A DNA stretch of 64,000 nucleotides from Clavulina sp. PMI_390. Lineage: Eukaryota; Basidiomycota; Agaricomycetes; Cantharellales; Hydnaceae. Within the stretch, counting starts at the first letter, position 1. Every line of letters begins with the position of its first letter. Below the pieces are notes generated by a model. The model saw nothing but the letters and a program-made list of their open reading frames with translations. It had not been told where the DNA came from and searched no databases. The stretch is taken from NCBI GenBank assembly GCA_015039315.1, contig WIDE01000018.1, positions 169,788 to 233,787 on the forward strand, written 5' to 3'. Position numbers and translations under genes: made by a program. Below are positions 43,653 through 55,382 of this stretch, piece after piece.

Positions 43653-46600
43653 ATGGATTTCTTGCCATGGCCAAACGTCGTTTTGGCGGGCCTCGAGCAT
43701 CGATATGCTGCTAGCCTCGAGGCATTCAATGCAATGTCCTTCAAGCCTACAAAAACTGGCGGTCTATGCCATTCCAAAGAAGGTATGCCTGCCGTCATGC
43801 CGTTCGTTGCGTTTCGCTGACTCACAGTTGCGCGATAGGCTGGGGCCCAGTCTCCCCCTCAAGGGATTTTGACCTGACCCACTGTTTTGAGTATGGAATC
43901 CTTATTCCTGCATTACTCGGCCTGCTCGTTCTGTTTGGCCTTCCTCGGGCATATGTGATCTGGAAGAGGTCCACGGCCATGGCCGAGGACCCCACAGCCC
44001 AGATGTTGCGTGGCAAGAAGAGCCTCTTCTTCCTGTGGTCCAAGATGGTGAGCATCGTTTTGTGTTTCCTACCTCATCGGACCGGTTTCTCACCTAATTG
44101 AAATGCAGCTCGGCTTGACCCTGCTCATCGGCGTCTCAGTCGCGTCCGTCGTTGTCCATGCTATCTCCTTCCAGTCAAAAGCCCTGGACCTTAAACTCAT
44201 TGCTGATGGTCTCACCATCATCGCGTTCGTCGTGGCTGCGTGGTTGACGCGCGTAAACCATCTGTACACGCGCCGCTCATCGACCATTCTGCTTGTATTC
44301 TACCCACTCTTCTTTGGAGCCCAACTAACGGCAATCAGGACCTCCGCGGCATTCCTTAGCCACTCCACTCGTGGTATTCGCGTTGCCGAATTCGCCCTCT
44401 CCATTGCTCTCACTGCTCTCACGTTCGTCGTCTGGATGCTTGAATGTGTCGGACCCGAGATGGACGAGATGGTCGATGGCTTTGTCAATGTGGAGGAGAA
44501 AGTCAAGGAAAGTCCCTACGTGACAGCCAATATCTACAGTCGGTACGTAGGCTGCCCGAGAACCGAGTCTTTGTCTTTGGCAGATCACCAACTGACTAAT
44601 TATTTGACTCTAGTCTCGCTTTCTATTGGATGACTCCTCTAATGAAGCTCGGGTCGGAGCGCTATATTGTGCAAGAAGACTTGGACGACCTGGGTGAGGA
44701 TGACTCATCCGAAAACCTCGGAAAGCGCTTGCAATACTACTGGGACAAGGAGAACGCTCCTGGCAAAAAGTATGCCCCTTTGACTCAAGAGTAGACGAAG
44801 ACAAATTAACCTTTTTCATTTACTTCCTTCTAGGCCTTCACTCTGGCGTGCCCTATTCCGCGCCTATGGCGCTCAGTATGCATGGGCTGCAACGCTCAAG
44901 GTCTTCTCCGACTTGCTTCAGTTCGCGCAACCCCAGCTGCTCCGGTACCTGCTGGCCTACATCGCCGTGTATCAGCGAAACCCCGAGTACACTTCTGCCG
45001 CGGCCGGATTCGCATGGGCCGTCGCCCTATTCCTCTGCGCCCTTGCCCAGACTGCGATTCTTCACCAGTATTTCCAGCTGTGCTTCGTCACTGGAAGCCG
45101 TGTCCGTGCCGGCCTCGTCATGGTGATTTACAATAAGAGCCTTGTACTTAGCAACGATGACGCTGCTCTCGATAAGAGCGTCGACAGCAAACCTGGCGAG
45201 AAGAAAGAAGGCCGAAAGCGAGGCGATGTTGTCAATTTGATGAGTGTCGACGCTTCTCGCCTGCAAGATCTTTGCACATATGGCCTCATCATTGCTAGTG
45301 GGCCGTTCCAGGCGAGTCTTTTAAGTTCTGGAACTCCTTGCTTGTCCCACTGACCATCCTTTTACAGGTCATCCTTGCATTTATCTCCCTTTACGACCTG
45401 CTTGGGTGGCCAGCCTTTGTTGGAGTAGCCGTCATGTTCATCTCGGTCCCGGTATCGAGTGTCATCGCTAGAGTCCTGAAGAGGTTCTCTGAGGAGCAAA
45501 TGCGGAATCGTGATTCGAGGACCACGATCATGAGCGAGATCCTGAACAATGTCAAGAGGTTTGTGCACAATGCATTGCAGATAATAGCAGAAGCTCATCG
45601 AACTGTAGTATCAAACTGTACTCCTGGGAGAACACTTTCGCGGAGCGTGTGTTTGACATCCGTAACGGCAAGGAAATCCCAATGCTGCGCAAGATTGGCG
45701 TTCTCGGGGTGAGTACTTGGATTAGTAAAGGGTGGGACTTCGTCACTGATATCCATTAACTGCAGGCCATAAACCAAACGTTCTGGGGCTCAGTACCAAT
45801 GATTGTGGCGTTCTCTTCTTTCTGCACTGCAGCCTACTTCGGCAGCATTCCGCTCACTGCCGACGTCATCTTCCCATCCATCTCACTGTTCTTGCTCCTT
45901 GGATTCCCATTGGGCGTCTTCCCAATGGTGTTCAGCTCCATCATCACCGCAATGGTCTCCGTGAACCGTCTCGCCTCGTTCCTTCGTGGCCCCGAACTTC
46001 AGCACGACGCCCGCACCCTCGTCCCCCCACCACCCAAGCCATCCTCTTCCAACTCTTCCCCTACTCGATCGGGACCCGGCAAGATGTCCATTGAGCAAGG
46101 TGATGCCGTGATGAGTATTCGTAATGGAGAGTTCCGCTGGAGCGAGGATGCAAAGGAACCGACGCTCGAGAATATCAACCTCGAGGTCAAGTCGGGTGAA
46201 CTTCTCGCCGTTTTGGGCCGTGTTGGCTCTGGCAAGGTGATTCAGTTTTCTCAACTTCTACTCTACTATCCTAACTCGCGAGATCTGTTGCAATACCACA
46301 GTCCAGCCTGTTGTCTGCCATCATTGGAGAAATGACCCGTCTGGAAGGCGCTGTGGAGGTCTATGGCACCATCGCATATGCGCCGCAGAATCCCTGGATC
46401 ATGAGTACTAGTGTACGCGACAATATCACATTCTACCGCCATTTCGATGAGGACTTCTACAACGCCGTGCTTGATGGTATGTCCTCACTGTCAGTGAATA
46501 TTCGTAGAGAGGGATTCTGATGCGATTCCCTCGTAGCTTGTGCTCTTCGACCGGATCTTGCTCTGCTCCCTCAAGGTGATATGACCGAAGTTGGCGAGAA

Positions 46601-49600
46601 GGGTGCGCTCTCCTTATCGTTCAGCTGAACGTTGCATATACTTATTTCGTTTTGTAACTTCACTAGGAATCACTGTACGCTACTGTCTCTGATCTGCTGT
46701 CCTCCATGAGTCTAACTTCTGATGTAGTTGAGTGGTGGCCAACGCGCCCGTATCTCGCTTGCTCGTTGCGTGTAGGTTCTCCTTTTCCCCAGTTCGGTCT
46801 TATGATGCTAACGGATTTATTAGCTATGCCCGTGCTGATCTATACCTCTTGGACGATGTTTTGGCTGCGGGTAAGCATTTTTGTTGAGGACTAGAGCATC
46901 CAACTGACTAGTCATCCTAGTTGATGCCCACGTTGCCCGCCACCTTTTCGGTCCGTCCTGCACACGTTTTTCCTTCTATGCAGCTCTTCTCATTTCCTCT
47001 CATAGATCGAGTTATCGGCCCCCGCGGCTTGCTCGCTCAGAAGGCTCGCATTGTCGTCACCAACAGCGTCGCGAACGTGAAGGAATACGACCAAATCGTG
47101 TTGCTTCGTCGGGGGATCATCCTTGAGGAAGGAACGTACGAGACTATCATGAGCAAGCCCGACTCTGAGCTTTGCAAGCTAATGTAAGTTTCTCCTTTAC
47201 AAGCTGCCCTTTGGTCGTCTATATCCTAACGTACACATTCTCATAGTACGGAGTATTCGTCGACATCCAACGCAAGCAGCGCTTCCAACTCTGGCACCAC
47301 GACCCCCATTATCACCGATGGCGAGTCAACAGCCTTCAACTCCCTCAAGAGCGACCGTACCCGCGCGCCCTCCGATTCAGCAGATGCCGAGGCTGTGACC
47401 ATCCAGGAGAAATTGCATGCTCTGCTCCAGGAGCGTCCACCAGTCCTGAGCCGGAAGGAGCAACAGGTAGAATTTGAGCTCGCGCAGACCACAAAGTCGA
47501 CTCAATTCGTCAAGGAGATCAGCCAACAAGGCAAAGTTAAGTGGTCTGTCTACTGGAAGTACATGGAGGCCGCTTCAGGACCCGCTGTCATCGCGTACAT
47601 CCTCACGACCATTGCTCAGCAGGGCTTTACCTTGCGTAAGCCTTTCCCCTTGAAGGAGATATGAACCACGCCCCATTGAATTGTATTTGTTCATAGTGTC
47701 AAACTTCGCGCTCCGAAGCTGGGGTGAATATAACGAGGATACTGGCGAGAACGCGGATCCAACGCCCTATCTTATGTGGTACGGAATCTGGATTCTAGCG
47801 TCTGGGTTGGCTTCTTTGGTGTCTGGTTTCCTCCTTTGGGTCTTTTGCGCCGTTCAGTCAGCCCGGTACCTCCATGACTCGGTAAGTAATTGCGGTCCTT
47901 ATTAGTCTCGTTCATTTGGAGCTTAATTGTACGTTTAGATGCTTACGGCCGTATTGCGCGCTCCCCTCGGTTGGTTTGAGCGAACGCCGATGGGACGGTA
48001 AGGGTCTAGTACACCGTGGAACGAATTGTTTGATTAACTAACCATGTTTATTCAGAATCCTCAACCTATTCTCGAAGGACGTGAATGTTGTTGATGAAAC
48101 GCTACCCCGAGTGTTCCAGGGCTTCTTCAGAAGTATGCTTTCGAGTAATCCCCATTTATTCGTGTCTAACCCAAGTTATAGCTGGTGCTGTGGTGCTTGC
48201 GATCTTGGTTGTAATGGGCATCAGCATCCCCCTTTCGCTTATAGCCGTGGTGCCACTTGCGTTTGCCTACTATCGCATCATGCAGTACGACTTCATGTAT
48301 CGCTTTCGCTTCAGCCTGCTGCTCACCACCAATTCTTTAGGTACTACCTCGCCACCTCTCGCGAATTGAAGCGACTCGATGCCGTTTCTCGCTCGCCGAT
48401 TTTCGCCTGGTTCCAGGTACCCCATATTTGATCACAGACCGTGGGCCACTTTGATCTGAAGCTGTTTATAGGAAAGCTTGGGTGGCCTGTCGACCATTCG
48501 ATCTTTCCAACTGCAAGATGTGTTCAGCCACACGAACGAAATGCGTTCTGATGCGAACCTCAAGGCATACCTTCCTTCTACCTACGTCAACCGGTGGGTC
48601 TCACTCATTTGGATAGCACATGTTGCAGGCTCTGACTTGATTCCTTTCATTACCAGCTGGCTTGCCGTCCGCCTTGAGTATGTTTGGGCGTCTAGACTGG
48701 TCACTTCTGGGGCTAATTTATCATTTACTAGGTTTATTGGCGCTTTGATCGTTCTTGTTGGTGCTGTGGTCTCAGTCGCAACCTTGGTCATCTCCGGCAA
48801 GATTGATAGCGGCCTTGTCGGACTGGTTTTGTCGTATACTCTCAAGTAAGTTTCTAGGCCACCTTACCTTCCATCCCACTCATCCTCCGTCATTAGCACA
48901 ACACAGAGTTTGAACTGGGTGATTCGAAGCGCCTCTGATGTTGAGCAGAACATTGTCTCTGTTGAGCGTATCCTTCAGTATGTCGAGCTTGAGCCCGAAG
49001 CTCCTGCTGAGATACCCGAAACAAAGCCCCAGGCCCCTTGGCCTCCTGCGGGAGAAATTAAGCTGGAGGAATTCTCCATGAGATACCGCAAGGATCTCGA
49101 ACCTGTATTGAGAGGGATTTCTCTAGATATTGTGCGTACCAAACCCCGTCCAGTTTTGCGTGAATACACACTCAAACATTTCATACAACAGAAAGCCGGA
49201 GAGCGACTTGGAATCTGTGGCCGAACGGGTGCTGGAAAATCTTCTCTGATTCTTGGCTTGCTTCGTATCAACGAAGCCGATGGAGGCAGGATCCTTATTG
49301 ATGGTGTCGATATCTCGACTATCGGGCTGCATGATCGTATGTCCTACCAGCCTTCTTTTCCCTACGTTTTTTTTATTCACTATTTGGTTTCTAGTCCGTT
49401 CCGCTATTAGTATCATTCCTCAAGAGCCTCAGGTATGTCATTCTATCCTCAATATTGTCTTTTGCTCACTATGATGTTATCTAGTTGTTTGCTGGCACTA
49501 TTCGCAACAATGTCGACGTTACTGGCGCCAACACTGATGAGGAGATTTGGCATGCCCTCGATCAAGTGAGTGCAGCTCTCCATATCGCAATTGCGTTTAA

Positions 49601-50289
49601 CTAATGCATTCTCCCAGGTCCACTTGAAACAAACTGTCAGCTCGTTGGGCGGTCTCGATGCACCAGTGCGAGAGGGAGGCTCCTCCTTGAGTGCTGGCCA
49701 GAGGCAGCTGATTTGCTTCGCCCGTGCGCTGATCCGACATGTGAGTTCCCTTGGTCATATTTCAAGAAGTTGAAGTGTCTATCGACTCATTACTCTCTAC
49801 TAGTCCAAAATCTTGATTCTGGATGAGGTTCGTAAATTAACTGCGTTTTGACCAAAAGATTGACTTACACACCGTTATTTCCTTAGGCGACGAGCGCAGT
49901 CGATCTCGAGAGCGACCAAGCGATCCAGCAAGTACTCGCGGGTGACCAGTTCAAGGGCGTGACTCGCTTGACGATTGCTCACCGACTGGTGCGTACTTCG
50001 TATGATCTCGCCATATTTTACTCTAACCTATCTGCACCTCTCCAGCACACCATCATCGACTCAGATAGGATCCTTGTGCTTGAAGCTGGCAAAGTGAGTA
50101 CGCTATGGCATTCGACCGTACAGACTTATTGAAGCATCTCAACCTGAATAGGTTGCTGAGCTCGACACCCCCGCGGCCTTGTTGGCCAAGCCGGTGAGTT
50201 TTAGCATTTGATGGACTATCACCTTCATACTGAATAAATATTAGGAATCGATCTTCGCGTCCCTTGCCGCTGAGGCTGGCATTGCTTAA
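43653..50289 (+). CDS. ABCC-type ABC transporter (MRP/Ycf1-like)
   Basis: ATG 43653 (DFLPWPNVVLAGLEHRYAAS) starts a long N-terminal membrane domain (TMD0), as in MRP-type transporters. Membrane domain 1 follows, then NBD1 with Walker A GRVGSGK, signature LSGGQRARISLAR and the ABCC-typical LLDDVLAAVDAHV. A Ser/Thr-rich linker and membrane domain 2 come next. NBD2 has Walker A GRTGAGKSS, signature LSAGQRQLICFAR and LILDEATSAVDLESDQ, then the switch His in TIAHRL. It ends at TAA 50287-50289. Introns are very dense; the exon before the first signature is 8 nt (46667-46674) and one Walker B exon is 24 nt. Such pumps move glutathione conjugates, drugs or metals across vacuolar or plasma membranes. 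All nucleotide-binding motifs are intact. The substrate cannot be read from sequence. Confidence 0.9.
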
Positions 50290-51011
50290 AGAGTATTTTC
50301 AAAACAAAGCAGCCTATGCCCGCCCATACTCAGGCTGGTATATTCACCTTCAATTCTATACTAGTGTTTGTCCCGTTATGAATATTGAATCGTTTGACTC
50401 TTCCAACGTGCAATTGTCTTAAAGTCCAGGGTATATCGATGCACTTGTCATTCAACGCCGAAAGAAATGATGTTGGGAGTGATGCTTCTGTCAATGTGGT
50501 CAATCTGTGGGCTGATGCGGCGGATGTTCAAGAGTGTTCGCGTTGATGATGCTCCGTAATTCAAAAAAAAACTCGGCCTCGAATCAACTCTATGGCTCTG
50601 GACTAAACTCCTATGGCTTTCACTGCTGTTCGCAATCAAGATTCTGATGTTATATCATGTATTAAGCTAACATTGTGATTCGGTGACTGGCTAACCGATT
50701 CTTCGGTCAGGTATAAGAGTCCACCCCAACAAATCGCCTTTTACCTCGACCTCTTAAGCTCCTCCTCCCAGACCTCCTTCACTTTTCTCTCAAGACGCTA
50801 CTGCACTGGTTGCAGTAAGTCCTCGATTTTCCACGATTACCCCCTGGGAGCTCATCCTGTCATTTCCCCAGTTTGTGGTCAACTTCCAAATTTCATTACT
50901 GGATCATACCTCGACAGTCGATCTGTTGCCACTCCTTCCTAGGGATTTTCTTTAGCCTAAACCAGCTCTGAATTCCCATCTGAACTTGATCCGTACCCAC
51001 CCTTATTCACG
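50290..51011. other. Intergenic region with leader of the small secreted protein gene
   Basis: No ORF of interest. TATA-like tataag at 50712-50717 and a C/T-rich run near 50730-50790 suggest a promoter. A gtaagt-type donor near 50815 hints at a 5' UTR intron before ATG 51012. Confidence 0.4.
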
Positions 51012-51434
51012 ATGCGTGCTGCCCCAGTTTCTATTCTCGCTTTCCTCGCGGTCGCTGCGTTGGCTGCTCCTGTTCCCATTGAGGAGCCAGCCCCGATCGA
51101 AGAGCCTGCTCCTGTCGTAAAGCCTGGCTCTTCTTCTGGTAGCGGTGTCAAGTCCTCCATCATCAGTGGCGGAGCTGCTGCATTAGCCAGCAATGTCTTC
51201 GGTGAAGTGTGTATCTATCCTCGATGCCAACCCTTCTCCCTCTAAGGACAGTATCCTGATTTGGTTGCATTCTAGATTGAGAACTTCCTCAAGGATCATT
51301 TTGGCAAGACTAACTCGACATCCAAACGCGATACACCTAGTTTCGCGACTCATATCATCCACACCGAGTCTCGATCGCCTTGGCCTCATTCCACAACATA
51401 TTCTCTTCTCCCTAGAGTTGATGAGCTCGATTGA
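51012..51434 (+). CDS. Small secreted protein, unknown function
   Basis: ATG 51012 opens a clear signal peptide (RAAPVSILAFLAVAALAAP). A short repeat PIEEPAPIEEPAPV and a Ser/Gly-rich stretch follow. An intron with donor GTGTGT after VFGE (about 51208) ends at the acceptor ttctag near 51274. The frame then reads IENFLKDHFGKTNSTSKRD to TGA 51432-51434. The mature product would be about 100 residues with one Lys-Arg site. No cysteines are visible, unlike typical effectors. I do not recognise a family. The second exon's frame is supported by splice signals only. Confidence 0.5.
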
Positions 51435-51669
51435 TGAGCGAATATTTCATTGTCCTTTATCCGCGATCCGTCTCCTTGTATTCCTTTCGCCCTATTTGTT
51501 ATGAGTAAATGATTGGGTAATAGAGCTAGACTTTGGCCCTATCGCTCACTTCGAACGACAAGAAGCTTCGTAAATTTTCTGGGAAGCTAATCAAGGACAT
51601 TTGGATAGATGGAAAGGCGACAATACATGAGCTACAAAGCTCGGATCCTCAAATGGATCAGTTAATATT
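51435..51669. other. Convergent spacer
   Basis: It lies between the 3' ends of the small secreted protein gene and the leftward arrestin-like block. No gene is seen. Confidence 0.4.
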
Positions 51670-53984
51670 TCACTGAAGCATGTTTCTCTGGTTGGAATTC
51701 TCGCTGGCTGGAACCCAGCTCGGCTTATCCCACGGCACATCTGGCTTGCTTTCCGCCTTATCCTGCTCCTTCCTCTCATCCTTGTCACCTTTGACCGACC
51801 CCCTCAGTTCCGTGCGCCCGACGCTCATTTCTAAGTCTGGCGCCAGCGTGATCGTCCTCTTCGATGAGTGATGAATGAATCTGTGTGAATGGGACCGTGC
51901 TTGGAGCTTGTGAAAAGGTCCGGGAAGTTGGAGCCAGAACCGGAGGTCTAGCTAGAGAGCGTAGCACCGATTTGAGCTGTAATTTTGGGCTGATAACAGA
52001 TGCGGGCAATGAGATTCGAGAGGGGTCAGAGATGGGGTCAAGAGAGGGTGATATAATGCGGGCTGGCTCGGGCCCCAAAGAAGGTGGAGTGATGAGCCTC
52101 GGCTCCAAAATTATCTACCAATAGCGCAGGGTTAAGCGGTCATCTCTCTAGCACTTCTATGAAGTAATTACCTGGCTTATGGATTGTATTTTTGCTTTGT
52201 CCGCTGCCTGTGCTGTGCCGGCAAAATTTTCGACTGCTCCGTAAATCGAACTCGTTATCTGCTGTTCCGTATTTAGCCAGTCTCTTTGAGGTTGCCTCTC
52301 CCCCGTGACAATATACACCCCTCCCTCGTGCTGGTTTTCCGGCTCAAAAGTGGAAGCAAGTTGCTGGTGTCCGATGGACTGGTCTGTGTCAATGATATTA
52401 TACCCACTGTCAAGACGGCCGGAGGGGATTGTAGTCTCCAGGCTGGTGAAATAGCTGCCCCCATCATCATCAGCGGCTCCAAATGCTTCGGAGTCGCTTG
52501 TCGAATTTCTCACATTCATGGTCGAAACGCTGGTGCCGTCATAGGAATTCTCTGAGATAGAATCAAGTAAGGCGCTCAGGGTAGTAGTAGAGGGTGGGAG
52601 ATCCATGGTCTCCTGTGAGATGGGTCGGGGAGAATGATTGCGACACAGATTCGGTTCATAGCCAATGGTTCTAAGGATGCAGATTAGTCTGTTTGATTAG
52701 AACTGGCTCATGAATAACGCACTGGACTATATTTTCGGATATCTCTCTATATGATTAGAGATCTTAGCTGATTGAATGTTAGGAGATAACAGGAAGACGG
52801 ACTGGGGCCAGTTCGATATCACCACAGGGATATTATCAATAGCAAGTTCGGTCTGATCCTCGAGAATGGTTTGAACCGCCAAGTTATAGACAATTTCGAC
52901 ATTATTCGCAGTTACCACCGTCGTGGTTTTGTGCGTAATTGGGATAGTGCACTGCAGATCAACAGTGTCAGATAACCCTGGGTGGATGGCAACTTGTACG
53001 GGGAGCTTCTCCATCCCAATCAAGGTAGAGCGCACAACGGGCGCACTCGTGTGTCGGGGGTCAGTGGTGTGAAGATGCGTGTACTGATGATATTTGATAG
53101 TTTCACGCAATACCATTTCATAGAGACGGATCGTACCGCTGCCTGCCGAAGATTTGAGTGTGGCTTTGATTTTGATTATATCGCCAGGGCCGTGACAGAT
53201 ATTTTGGCGCTCGACCGTGAAGTCAAAACCATTCTTCTGCACATTGCGAATATCACCTTCGAGATATATCGGCCATGTAGGATGCAGTTCATGTTTTCTA
53301 ATCACAATCTGAGCAGTGGCCTCGAATGTTGAAGACGTTTCCCTGCGAAATAACCCCCTAGAGAGATGTGGGGATTATTAGGAGGCGAATAAGAAACTGA
53401 AAATGATAACTCGCTTCTTATATTTTACCCCGATTTCCGCAGCGATTTCGTATCGTATGATGCTGCCGTTCTCGTCAGCAACGCTTGATGGTATTTGCTC
53501 CGGGATCGGTATTTCAAAGGGTATAGCTTTCTGATTAGTCACATCAGATTCGACGATATGGGACTGAGCTTACAAATGACGATCTTACAGGCCCAATAGA
53601 TTCCCAACTCTCCTTCGCTGTCCAAATATCCTGCCATCCAGCACCAACTAAGAACAAAACCTGCTCAGGATGATACCGTCGAGAAACAGTCAAAGCCATG
53701 CGTACCAATCATACTAAATGAGTTGGCAAGTCCTCCGCCAAGAAGCGTTTCGATCTTCCGCAAGCCAACTTTGATATACTTGGCTTTCGGTGGCTGGCCT
53801 GAACCAATACGTACTTCAACCACCTAGGATAGAGAACTGAAGCAATATCAACTGTACTGAACACAACGGTACTCACACCTTTCACGGATGCATTCGGGCG
53901 GTTCGCACCGGCAACAATGCCAGGAAATCCTGCAATGAGTTGCTTAACACTATATATATTGTATGTAATGCCAAAGGTCACCAT
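51670..53984 (-). CDS. Arrestin-fold protein or domain with long Ser/Pro-rich tail
   Basis: From 53949 leftward the frame reads GFPGIVAGANRPNASVKG. After introns it reads VVEVRIGSGQPPKAKYIKV, GLRKIETLLGGGLANSF, VGAGWQDIWTAKESWES and AIPFEIPIPEQIPSSV. The second arrestin half starts FEATAQIVIRKHELHPTW and includes VERQNICHGPGDIIKIKATL and VEIVYNLAVQTILED. The C-tail is Ser/Pro/Thr-rich (MDLPPSTTTLSALLDSIS; SLGPEPARIISPSLDPIS) and may end at 51670 after a Lys/Glu-rich part. Fungal arrestins link membrane cargo to ubiquitin ligases. Near 53342-53430 I could not find a canonical splice that keeps frame, so a frameshift or missed exon is possible. A start at 53984 is available, but the exon also fits as a continuation of the NACHT block. 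Confidence 0.6.
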
Positions 53985-54078
53985 GGATGTAACCCATATC
54001 TGGGGGTTGCCTCAGCATTCTGTATAGGGCTTCATTTATCAGATTTCTGAGTGCCTGTCTGAACAATCCAAGCTACTC

Positions 54079-55346
54079 ACAATTTAACAGGGAATATCGG
54101 CGAATGAATAGCATTGTCAAGGCAGGCAGGAACTCCACCAAGGAGTTGACGGGCCTCTTGTCCCAAGGTCTGATCAAGCTTTTGGAGCTGTTCTTGGACC
54201 CATGTAATCCTGATACATCCCTCAGCTCATCCGGAGACGATATATCATCAGATTGGTGAAGAAAAAACGCACCGAAAGTTTGATTGGCCTATTAACTCTC
54301 TCTTTACGTATGCGAAATCATCATCTGACCATCCAAGACCGCTGAACCTTGGGCTGCTGAGTTCGGCATCAATAAATGCAACGACAGCAGCCTGATGCTC
54401 TTCTTGCTCCTCCAAGTGCACTTGATGGGTGACGTAGCCCGTGTCAATGCCATCTACCAGAACCAGCATGCGCAAAATGTCGGGTTCCGCGCGGCTTGTT
54501 GCAATAATCCGAAGATCCCAGCAGAAGTCGAAAGAATTTTGGATGAGATCTTGGAGAAAGGGGAACAGGAGTTCCGCGCGTTCTTTCTCCTGACATTTGT
54601 CAATGTCATCAATAATTAAGAATTTCCGCCCAGGGGTGGAGAGCATAGAATATAGGAGACCACGGAGATATTCCCAAGTGGGTTTCATCCCTTTCTGGTC
54701 GATGAATGATTGAAGGAGACTATTGCAGTGTGGCGATGAATCGCTGAGCTGATTGATAATCGACATGAGGAACTGCTTGAATATTTGTTTCTCGGGGTCG
54801 TGGTGGTGAAAGCGAAAGGATGCGAGGTTGGGTACAACATTTGAAGGATCACTTTTGAGGTTTCCAATGACTTCAGAACTATAGATTAGATTGGTCAACC
54901 TCTCCAGGTAAGTAAGAACACAATGCGCACCAAAGAATGCTTTTCCCAACTCCGGCTTTTGGCCTATTGTCAAAACGTCTAATTAAAGGGAGTAAAAAAT
55001 CAGCTCACCGGCAGCAAATATCCAGAGGAATCCCGAAGGGGTTTTGAGCCATTCTATGAATGACTTGTGGCGAAGAAACCAATGGGGTTGTTTTGGTGAT
55101 TTTGAGCTTCCTACAGCTGCCTCCTCCGAAATTCTGTTCGAATCGGGGGTAAACGACGCGTGCAGCCTATCTGAGTTCCGTAGCTAACATGTCAATCGAC
55201 GGTCGCACAGAAGAAAGAAGCAACCGTACCCCGCTTGCTCGCCTGCGAATAATATTTTGAACGGCCGAATGCATCCATATATGTCTGAGAGCGATAGGAT
55301 ACGGGGAGCGGGAGATAATGGTCTTCGGGTTCGAAAAACAGTTTGA
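54079..55346 (-). CDS. NACHT/STAND-type NTPase block
   Basis: The frame contains HWFLRHKSFIEWLKTPSGFL and WIFAA, then the P-loop AGVGKS (54939-54953). A 43-nt intron (54879-54921) follows. Next come NLASFRFHHHDPEKQIFKQF, the Walker B strand KFLIIDDIDKCQEKER, and LRIIATSRAEPDI, a sensor-like strand. After another intron the helical part is NFRITWVQEQLQKL. This order is that of fungal NACHT NLR-like proteins, which act as switches in non-self recognition or cell death. The block stops at 54079, or is spliced on at a GTGAGT donor (54080). Upstream, its frame runs back past the ATG at 55278 through KLFFEPEDHYLPLPVSYRS to an acceptor at 55347, in phase with the kinase. A separate gene starting at 55278 is the alternative. 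Confidence 0.68.
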
Positions 55347-55382
55347 CTGGAAGCGTGAAATAATATGATCAGTATCTTTTGG

